This document shows positions 56,048-64,000 of a stretch of DNA of 64,000 nt, piece after piece. Origin of the DNA: Crocodylus rhombifer (lineage: Eukaryota; Chordata; Crocodylia; Crocodylidae); contig JAVSML010000030.1 of NCBI GenBank assembly GCA_038503035.1, forward strand, positions 682,001 through 746,000, in the 5' to 3' direction. A program made the position numbers and the translations under genes. The notes under the pieces are model-generated. The model had not been told where the DNA came from, made no database searches, and was given only the letters and a program-made list of their open reading frames with translations. Numbering within the stretch: the first letter of the stretch is position 1; each line of letters starts with the position of its first letter.

Positions 56048-56634
56048 CAGGCTGTCCTTGACTTACAGCGTGACAGCAATGTTTCACACTTATGTTTCTA
56101 AATTGACACTCTGTTTCAGTTTTGACACTAAATTGACACTGACATCAGTTTTGACTTTACAATGCTTGATCTGATGTGATGCCATGTCAGCGAATAAGTT
56201 GCTGTGTCACCCATCTCCCTGGAGAGCATCTGTCCAAACTTCCTTGGACACTTTCTTTAAGAAGGCAGACAAGACACCAGAAAAACCTGCAGCCAAGGCT
56301 CCTTCGAATAATCCAGCCAAAAACCCTTCAAAAAGTCCAACCTAGAGACCTTCAAAAAGTCCAGCAAAGTCACCTCAAATAAGTCCTTCTAAATCAATAT
56401 GATTGCTATTTACAATATAAATACATTAATGTAGCTATATTACCCATCTATAATTGATTGAGTACAAAAATCTGGGTTATTTTTGGTGAAAATAGGGTAT
56501 TGGGCCTTGGTTCAGGAACCAATCCCCCATTTATAACATTGTTTCCTATGGGAAAATTAGTTCTGAGTTACAACATTTCAACTTAAGACACCGTTTTCAG
56601 GAACCGATTGTGTTGTGAGTCTGATGACTCCCTG
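56048..56634 (+). mobile_element. Tigger-like (Tc1/mariner) element, internally deleted
   Basis: The left end is 'caggctgtccttgacttacag' and the right end, reverse-complemented, is 'cagggagtcatcagactcaca'. TA lies on both sides (56046-56047 and 56635-56636). The CAGGC(A/G)GTCC(C/T)(C/T)G(G/A)(C/G)TTAC terminus is the Tigger type. Of about 2.5 kb expected for an autonomous element, only 587 bp remain, including the tail of the transposase reading frame. The subterminal 'ggaaccaatcccccatttataacattgtttcctatggg' is also typical of this group. Confidence 0.82.
56217..56402 (+). pseudogene. Tigger transposase, C-terminal tail
   Basis: Frame 56217-56402 reads 'PWRASVQTSLDTFFKKADKT', then a Pro/Ser/Lys-rich tail with 'NPSKSPT', a stop at about 56343, and a further 'RPSKSPAKSPQISPSK' up to TGA at 56400-56402. 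Tigger (pogo-group) transposases end in a segment like 'SLD.FFKKA' followed by a low-complexity S/P/K tail, outside the DDE catalytic core. Only this tail survives the internal deletion. The longer open frame starting at 56176 is in a different phase and is a shadow of this one. Confidence 0.65.
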
Positions 56635-58330
56635 TACTACAGAAATAGAGTAAATTCAAAAAAGAGTGACAGGAATTATTCAATGAATAGAAAAGTAAAA
56701 ATGTACATAGCAAAAAGGGGGTTTTTGCCATAAAAAAGCGGCGGGCTTTCTAAAAGTATACGAAATAACGAATGTTCCGGAGAAGTTATTTTGGAGTCAC
56801 CACTCATCTTTTTTCATAATAATAATAAAAAAAATTACCTGAGAACTGAAAAAAGGAAACATTTTTCCAGACAATGCATAATTAAAAAGTGCAATTAAAC
56901 AGTGGAACTCATTGACATGGGATATCATTGATGCCAAGAGATTTATAAATATTCAATGAGGAACTGGGTATTTCTATGACTATCAAGAATTATACAGGCA
57001 TTATAATAATGAATACCTAAAAATAGCATTGGAAGGCATATAAAACTAAATGTTTCAGGGGTTAAACAAATTTCTGATTTAGATTAAGATAAGAGAACTA
57101 ATTTTATACAGCCTACGATGGGATTGTTTGTCCCTTCTTCAGAAAAAAACTGGTGCTGACCATTGGTGAAGAATATGTACTGCATGTTTGAGCCAGTGTG
57201 GATATTCCTATGCTTCTAGAATTAAATGGAAGCCCCATGAAGACTCACTGAATGGTATTGGTCCATTTCTCAACAGGAGTCAGTAACCGGGTGGGAAATT
57301 AAGAGAATATTGATTTCAGTGAATATTAGCCATAATAGTAGACACTGAACCAGTGACTGTGGTCATATGACAAGATTAAAACTTTTATTAGCCTTGAGTC
57401 ATGAGATGGAAGGGATGCAACTAGTATGGGTATGTTTCTTATCAGCAGTGGATACCTCTCTTATCATTCTTACTGCATGATGTCAGAAAAAACCTTAAAC
57501 CTTGGCCATACCTCAGGTTTAGCCAAATAGATAGAATAAAATATATCTAACCCCCTCCCCCCAGAATGACACTGTCCTCTTATATATCCTTAGTACATCC
57601 AAAATTCCACCGACGTTGTTCCTTTGTCAAAAGTTTGATACCCACTCACCTAAAACACTCAGAATGAAAAATGCAAGGATTAGGCTATACATTATAGCTT
57701 AACCTCAGCAGCTGACTGGGTCACTCTGGAAAGAATGATTTTAAGAAGTGGCTACAAAATCATGGTCACTGTTGTTCAGAGATGTTAGTTACTAAAAGCT
57801 ACCTGGTACATCTACAAGTAGATCCTATTTCACATTCCACTCCCAAATAGCACTTACCCAGCCATGCATGTTTCAATTTTAGACACTATGCACAGTTTGC
57901 AACTCTATTTTGTTCCCAGGCAAAATAGAATTAATTTAAATGTCTGGTGGATTTTTTACATGTGTTTAGTGGGACCATTTGTTTAGCTGGGTAAGCACAA
58001 TTTTCGCATTTACACTGAAATGGAACCTAGCCCCTAACCTCCTTTTTCAGTGTTAATATCAGTGTGTCATTAACTGGCACATCCCACTCTCTTGATCTCT
58101 ATATGTCTCAAATCCAAAATATTAGGCAATGTAACCACCTCAAACCAACCTCAGCAGCTTGCTAATACCCTTACTCGAGACAGAGAACCTAAAAGCATCA
58201 CTGGGCATTTACTCAGGGTTGCTGTTAGATGGTAACATTGCCCCAATTCTGAGATGTGGTACATAGTGTGTCCTTCAGGGCAGCATTCATGGGCATTGCA
58301 CAGAAGTTGTTGACATGTGCTGTCAATTTA
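56635..58330. other. Mostly single-copy stretch
   Basis: Near 57830-58010, 'agcacttacccagcc' and 'agctgggtaagcac' form a small inverted pair around 'ttaaatgtctgg', possibly a decayed MITE. Nothing else recognised. Confidence 0.4.
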
Positions 58331-60478
58331 TTTTGAAATCAAATCAAATAATAATAGGAAACTGTCGATCTAACAAGCCAAGGAAGAGGTCCAAAGGAGG
58401 ACCCACAACATGAAGAATTAATGGTGGGAAGACAAGGCAATGGAGATTCAAAACCCTCCTGACATCCATGATATGTGTGGTTTCTTCAGAGGCACCAAGC
58501 CCATTTATGGTCCGAGCACACAGGGGCCGACCTGTTTTAGACCTAAAGATGGAGGAGACCTGATCAAGGAAAGAGGAGCCATCAATACCCATTGGAAGAC
58601 ACATTTTGAAGACCTTCTCAATCGAGACTTTTATTGATGAGCATGTTCTCAACTTCCCACAACAACCAGTCAAAGATGATCTCAGAATCCCTCCAAACCT
58701 TAATGAAGTAAGGAAAGCCATCAAGCAGATGAATAGTGACAAGGCACCTGAAGCAGATAGAATCCCTATGGAAATCTTCAAGTGGGGGGAGAGGAGTTCA
58801 CATCACCACTTCATGCCCTCATCTTAAGAATCTGGAATGATGAGGAAATCCTAAACAACCTCAAGGAAATTATGATTGTGACTGTCTTCAAGAAAGAAGA
58901 CAAATCTAACTGTGGAAACTACAGAAGGATCTCCTTGCTGTCCACCACAAGGAAGATCATTGTGAGAACCATCCTGAACCATCTCCTTCCACTTGCTGAA
59001 GAGCTCTCCATGGCATCTCATTGTGGGTTTAGGGCATCAAGAGGCACAAATGACATGATCTTTACAGCTTGCTGGCTGCAGGAAAAATGCCAGGAACAAC
59101 ATAAACCTGCATGGCCTCCTTTGACACCATGAATGACTTTGACTCTGTCAGCCAAGAAGCACTGTGGATATTCCTTCTGAAGTATGGATGCCCACCAAAA
59201 TCTGTCACTATTCTTTCCTGCTCCATGATGGTATGTGAGCAGTGGTTCTCAGCAATGGATTTATCACAGATCCCTTTGAGGTTAAAATGGGAGTTAAGCA
59301 AGGCTGTATCATCACTCCAATACTCTTCTCTAATATTCCTTGCCACGATGCTACATCTGACCACCAAAAAGCTTCCAGCCAGAGTGGAGCTAAACTAACA
59401 AATGGATGGTAAGCTCTTTAACTTCAGTTGATTCTGAGACAAAACCAAGACCACCCTGACCTCACTCATTTTGCTCCTGGATGCTAATGATGCTGTAATC
59501 TGTGCTTACTCAAAAGCAGATCTTCAGGCAATCATCAACATCTCACCAAGGCATTCAAGAAAATGGGACTGACACTTAACATTCAGAAGACTAAGGTCCT
59601 ACACCAACAAGCTCCTAATAAACAGTTCCCAGCTCTGGTAATCCAGATCTATGGTGAGAATCTGGAGAACATTGTGTATTTTCTGTACCTCAGAAGCCAT
59701 CTCTCTCAGAAGACTGACATTAATGCAGAAATCCAACATCACCTCAACTGTGCAGGTGCTGACTTTGGATACCTGAAAAAATGGGTGTTTGAAGATCATG
59801 ACATTAGATCCAAAACCAAGCTCATAGTTTATCAAGCAGTCATGATCCCCACCTTGCTGTACAGAGCTGAGACATGAACAACATACAGGAGACATCTAAA
59901 GTTTTTGTAGAAGTACCATCAGCACTGCCTGTGGAAGATCCTCTTAATCCAGTGGGAAAACACCAACATTAGTGTCATCCTGAAAGCAAACACCATGGGT
60001 ACTGAGACAATGATCATCCATCAACTTCATTGGCCTGGCCGTGTCATCCAGGTGTCTGACTGCAGACTCCTGAAGCAAGTTTTATTCTCCCAGCTCAGCC
60101 AAGGCATACGCTCAAGAGGAGGGTAAAGGAAGTGCTTCAGGGACATCTTCAAAGCCAGCTTAAAAAATGCAATATCAAGGTCAACTCATGGAAGACTATT
60201 GCCCAGGACTGCCCCCAAATGAAGTAAGGGTCTGCTGCAGGAATCTCAGTACTTTGAAACCTAACAACAACAGATTCTAAAAAAAGCAGGATCAGCAGAA
60301 ACAGCCTGTTGCAGACCAAATCAAGAATCCATCACTACCCACCCCATGCAAAAACACATGTATGAATGTCAGTAGAGTCTGTCAGTCCTGGATCGACCTC
60401 ATCAGCCATCTTTGGACACAAAGATAAGACAATCATGGAAGACAATCACCTTTGACTGCTAGGGATTGTCAAAGAAAT
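58331..60478 (+). pseudogene. RTE-type LINE, copy A (reverse transcriptase to C-terminus)
   Basis: A non-LTR retrotransposon ORF of a type distinct from CR1; RTE-like is my best guess. Blocks in order: 'KPIYGPSTQGP' and 'HWKTHFEDLLNRD' (58490-58635); 'NEVRKAIKQMNSDKAP..DRIPMEIFK' (58700-58790); 'CGNYRRISLLSTTRKI' and 'CGFRASRGTNDMIF' (58910-59060); 'FDSVSQEALWIFLLKYGCPP' (59140-59200); 'NIQKTKVLHQ' and 'YLRSHLSQKTDINAEI' (59580-59740); a C-terminal 'VCQSWIDLISHLW', ending TAA at 60425-60427. The catalytic YxDD is degraded to 'DAND' near 59482-59493. At least four frame changes occur. The endonuclease is missing; the 5' break is near 58331. Confidence 0.85.
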
Positions 60479-60502
60479 GATCATGGTGTACATGTAAGAG
60501 TT

Positions 60503-62285
60503 CTAGTCCAGTGCCTGATGAATCCACTTGTGGCTCACAAGCCCAATTCAACAGAGACACGGCTTATTACAAATTTCATAGATCTGATCCATGTGTTGTC
60601 TCAGTTGGAGTCCAAATTTAAAGCATGCTATTTCTTCTTTCTCACTTTGCTTCCATCTTCTGGATCAAAGCAGCTACACATTGTGCTATACCCCATGCCA
60701 GATGTTCCCTCCAGATCAGATAGGATTCTGTGTGTTCCTTCCAGCTTTCCATATGGATGTTGAAAGATTTCATATTATTTTTACACACATTGTGGTACTA
60801 CCATAAAGGGTGACCCCACTTTTTAGAGCCATCTCAAATCTCACTGTACAAAATATTGTTGGGATACATTCCTCCCATTCTTCAGACATGTCTGGGCATT
60901 TCAACCTCCTCATGATAGTGGTTTCTAAGTGTGTCAGTCCTGCATGCTCTATCACCTCTGTATTTGGTATCTTCCCACTTTATTTTTAGTATCTTATACA
61001 GGCATCTTATGTGGAAACTGTTCAATCTCTTGATGTGCCTAGCACATGTAGTTCACATTTCTGAACCATAAAGCAAAAAAGACAGCACACAAGATTTGCA
61101 TCTTCAAGATTTGCATAGTCATGCTCAGTGTTGCCATCATAGATTTGCATCTTCATCTCACTTGATAATTTACTATTATTCCATGCATGTTTCTGTAATA
61201 GCCTGAAAACCTTAGCTGCTTTTATGATTCTATTAGTCAGTTGACTATGGAGGTGAAGATGCTGCTGATCGTGGAACCCAACTAACAAAAGCTGTTGATG
61301 ATGCCAAGAGATTTTCCCTCCAGAGTGATGTCGAGTAGTCTTTTTTCCACCCCTTGGTACATAATTAGAGTCTTCTTAGACTTGTTGTCAAACCAAAGCT
61401 TTTGCATGACTTAGAAAATCTACCTAAGAGATTTTGTAAGAAAGATTCACTGCGGGAAACCAAGACTGCAACATCCGCAACCAGGAAATCTCTCAGAACC
61501 AGCTTTCACTATGGTTTTCATCCTAAATCCTGTGATGTTGAACAAGCCTCCATCTAGTCTGGTTCAAAGATAAATATCATCATCACTGCTGTCCTTGAAT
61601 GCATCAAAAAGCAGTAATGAAAAGTAGAAGTTAAAGAGTTCCAGGACTAAGACATAGCCCATTGTTGATATAAAAGGCATTTGAGTCCTTGTTTTAATAC
61701 ACTACAGTTGCCTTCATATTTTGATGTAATGAGTGAATGATTTTCAACAACTCAGGGGGGATAACCCAGTTTCTTCAGAACAGTAAAAAGTCCCTGTCTG
61801 TTGACTGTATTGAAGGCCTTTGTCAGATCAATGAAGGCTATGTACAGTGTTATTTGTCTCTCTCTATATTTCTCTTGCAGATTCTTGATCAAAAATATCA
61901 TATCAATAGTGGAGTCTCCTGAGCAAAAACCACATGGACTTCAGCATAGATTCTTTCACCTAGATTCTTACAGCCTATGGAGCTTTTGATACCTTTGTAC
62001 ATACCATGGCTATCACCTATGTCAGTTTCTGAATATCATCGCAGAGTTTCAGCCAAAAATCTTGGGTGCACCTCCTAGCTTCCTTTTGCATTTGTCTTAG
62101 AACTTTTCTCCACTTTGTAAAGGTTATGGTGTTCAGAGCTTTCTTGTAGATAGTTAATGCTGTTCTGTTGTTCTTAACCAGTGGTAGAAGGGTTTCAGAG
62201 TGCTCTTCCAACAGCCACATTTTCCTTGCATTTTTGCCAAATGCTGTTACAGCAGCATTGTGCATCTTAATTTTAAAGCTTTCCC
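60503..62285 (-). pseudogene. RTE-type LINE, minus-strand copy C, reverse transcriptase part
   Basis: Read on the minus strand from 62285: 'TFTKWRKVLRQMQKEARRCTQDFWLKLCDDIQ' (62130-62030), then the palm block 'DLTKAFNTVNRQGLFTVLKKLGYPPELL' (61835-61745) with its catalytic Asp. The YADD box has decayed ('LVADVAV', 61480-61460). 'NRIIKAAKVFRLLQKHAWNN' (61240-61180) and 'VIEHAGLTHLETTIMRRL' (60960-60915) follow, and the Cys/His-rich end 'CNKPCLC*IGLVSHKWIHQALD' stops at 60503. The order matches the RTE-type protein of copy A but the sequence is clearly a different lineage. There are numerous stops. A short duplication of 'caagatttgcatcttc' lies at 61092-61158. Confidence 0.8.
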
Positions 62286-62570
62286 AGGATAGGTGCAGGG
62301 GGAGTCTGGCTTCTGGGGCCCTGCACCTCTGACTGATAACGGGCAAAACTCATGACTGATGTGGGTGCTTGTGCAACTGTGTCTGCTTGTGGGGTGTGAA
62401 ATTTACTGCAGGCCTGGGTGCTAGGCCCTACCAGGCCACCAAAGCCTGCCAACTGTGTGTGTGTCTCTTAGGGTACAGGGGCAGGTGAAAAGAACTACTG
62501 CAGGCCTGGGTGTTGGGCCTGGCCAGGCCTCAAAGCCTGCCAGCTGTCAAAGACTTGTGATTTACACCAT
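62284..62570. repeat. Insert resembling the interior units of the hAT at 23123
   Basis: 'ggataggtgcagggggagtctggcttctggggccctgcacctctgactgataacgggcaaaactcatgac' matches the third unit of 23387-23840 ('gggttcaaggggagtctgggttctgggcccctgcacctccagctactgacaggtaaaacc'). A second stretch, 'ggcctggccaggcctcaaagcctgccagctgtcaaagac', matches the unit boundary at 23680-23705. No hAT ends are visible here, so only interior sequence is present. It sits inside the minus-strand RTE-type copy. Confidence 0.7.
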
Positions 62571-62939
62571 ATTTCGTTGGACTGGGCTCCACCAGAGCCA
62601 AGAGCATTTCAAGCCATGGTGACCCAATAGCTCAGCACCACTCACTATGTGTGTGTACCCCACCCCGCAAAGGATTCATGTGGTAATTAACCCCAACTCA
62701 TGAGTGGAATCAGTGTTCTTGTCAAAAGTCCTCTGGAAAGCTCAGAAAAATGTATGCAGATGAAGGACAGGGCAACATGGTCTAGCTTCATCTCAGGAAG
62801 GGTAGGGCCACACTGATCATATATCCCAGGCTAAGAGAGGGGCTAACAGAGGAATTCTGAGATAACTGCATGCAATCTTGTGACTCACCATGACTTGAAA
62901 GAGAGTCAGCATTAAGAAGGAATGCACTTAATGCACACT
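62571..62939. other. Foreign sequence inside the RTE-type LINE, origin unknown
   Basis: It lies between the reverse transcriptase part and the endonuclease part of copy C and translates to neither. It may be more of the same insertion as 62284-62570 or a separate one. A small palindrome-like 'aatgcacttaatgcac' lies at about 62921. Confidence 0.4.
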
Positions 62940-63746
62940 ACTGTATGTCTTAGTCAGATAGGCTACACTAACCAATTATTGTGGTAGGTTCTCATTAGCA
63001 TTTTTCCCAATGTAGGCAATGTTCTATAGTCATGCTCAGTGTTGCCACCATTTAATCAGCTTCATAGTTGGTTTCCATTGCTGAAGTGTAATGATAGGCA
63101 GAAGTTTAATAATAGGCAATGTATTTAGTGAGATTTCACTATTTGTGATGATAAGATAAGGAGCTTTTTCCCCATGCTATGCCAAGTGGGAAAAATAATC
63201 TTTTCTTGTATTCAAGTTAGTATGGTAATTTTCCCAGCAAAGTAGGTGTTAGTAAAACATAGGTTTTGACTTGCACAGAGTTTTAACACTTATTGGCTAT
63301 TTTCATTTATATTACTAATTCCGTGTTTGCCCAGAATACTAGGTCAGTTCTCAAAACTACATTCAACTCTTGCATTGAATTTGCCAAGTATTATAATGTT
63401 CTCAGTTCTGTGAGTTTTCTCAATCTCTTTTCCAAGTTGTTGATAAAAAATATTTTTATCTTTGTTGTTGGCTTAAAGAGTAGGCACATAGATACTAAAT
63501 AAAGCCATTCTGTGTGCGAACTCTGAGCATCATAAGTCAACTAGACACAGCAATGGGGCTTTCACAGGAAGACAGTAAGTTTTTTCTAAACTTAGCAAAG
63601 CCTACTCCCTGTTCTCCTACTGGCTTCCCATGCCAGAATCTAGTGTAGTCATTCTCTTGAATAGAACCTGTATCTGAGAGCCAAGTTTCTGATAATTCAG
63701 GTATATTAATTTCAAGTCTAACCAATGCATAGTTTAGTAGTGCCAT
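62940..63746 (-). pseudogene. RTE-type LINE, minus-strand copy C, endonuclease part
   Basis: Minus-strand translation begins 'MALLNYALVRLEINIPELSETWLSD..SIQENDYTRFWHGKPVGEQGVGFAKF' (63746-63560). After frameshifts it continues 'SIYVPTL*ANNKDKNIFYQQLGKEI' (about 63500-63430), 'NIIILGKFNARVE' (about 63400-63360) and 'GKHGISNINEN' (about 63330-63300). These are the APE-type endonuclease blocks: the ALSET metal-binding Glu, the YaPT block and the ILGDFNARVG block, whose Asp is Lys here. The domain nicks target DNA in intact elements. With 60503-62285 it makes a nearly full-length element, split by the 62284-62939 insertion. Confidence 0.75.
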
Positions 63747-64000
63747 TTTCTATAAATCAGAGTCCAAATCAAATCCAGGGGTCAGAGTCCAAACATTCCA
63801 GCATGCAAGTCACTTTATTTTATTTTGGCCAGGATAGATTGAGTTGGGGCATGATTTTTTTCACCTACCTTTCCTACAGCCTTCCTCAGGAGAGGTAAGC
63901 AGGCCACCCATGAATAGGATTGCTTGGCCATCTTGGTATCTGCCTCAGGTTCCTTATGTCCCTTATGAAGTCTTGTGATCAACACACCAAGGCCTTCAAT
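63747..64000. other. Upstream flank of the minus-strand LINE
   Basis: This may include the element's 5' untranslated region, but I cannot recognise a start. The window ends here. Confidence 0.35.

Noticed and set aside
57780..58020. MITE with CTACCTGG/ACATCTAC ends
   Set aside because: Only a short inner inverted pair (agcacttacccagc) is convincing; outer ends do not match.

Overview
The window reads as non-coding nuclear DNA of an amniote, most likely a crocodilian. The main clue is a set of minus-strand CR1 LINE copies with a 3' end carrying tandem TTTCATAGA-type units followed by 'agggctggaagggacct'. From memory I associate this end with crocodilian CR1, and it differs from the turtle CR1 ends I know. 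Other clues are MIR-type SINEs, many hAT, Tigger-like and foldback DNA elements, an RTE-type LINE family, and islands of GC-rich transposon interior in an AT-rich background. I recognise no intact host protein-coding exon, rRNA or tRNA gene. There is also no bacterial-style operon or CRISPR array. Every stretch of recognisable protein homology comes from a transposable element and is broken by frameshifts or stops.

Layout. 1-7180 holds a CR1 3' end, then three hAT-like non-autonomous elements (two with good 8-bp target duplications), then a ~2.1 kb GC-rich element with an internal repeat array. 7181-19616 is mostly single-copy AT-rich DNA with one 1.3 kb CR1 (10988-12285) and three DNA elements. 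19617-24145 has a fragment of a CR1 ORF1 esterase (SGNH) domain, small foldbacks, and a well-bounded 1,023-bp hAT element with a perfect 8-bp duplication. 25136-31487 has more CR1, a CR1 3' end split by a Tigger-like MITE with TA duplication, MIR/tRNA-type SINEs and a foldback element. 34290-40420 is the densest nest: a minus-strand CR1 interrupted by a ~1,032-bp LTR-like insertion, followed by a possible Helitron-like element and a PIF/Harbinger-type element with a broken Myb/SANT-domain gene. 42747-44078 is a foldback abutting a 5'-truncated RTE-type LINE. 48068-50790 is a CR1 inserted into an older hAT. 51565-56634 has ancient repeats and a Tigger element that keeps the tail of its transposase. 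58331-63746 holds two RTE-type LINEs of opposite strand meeting tail to tail at about 60480; the minus copy is split by DNA that resembles the interior of the hAT at 23123-24145.

What it means. The region is a stratified transposon record rather than a set of cooperating genes. The nesting gives a relative age order: CR1 before Tigger MITE, CR1 before LTR-like insert, hAT before CR1, and RTE before hAT-derived repeat. Candidate novelties are the internal satellite-like arrays of two GC-rich DNA elements, a quartet of RFX-like palindromes in a hAT-like element, the tail-to-tail RTE pair, and the unclassified 1,032-bp insert. Single-copy stretches may hold regulatory DNA, but nothing in the sequence alone proves it.
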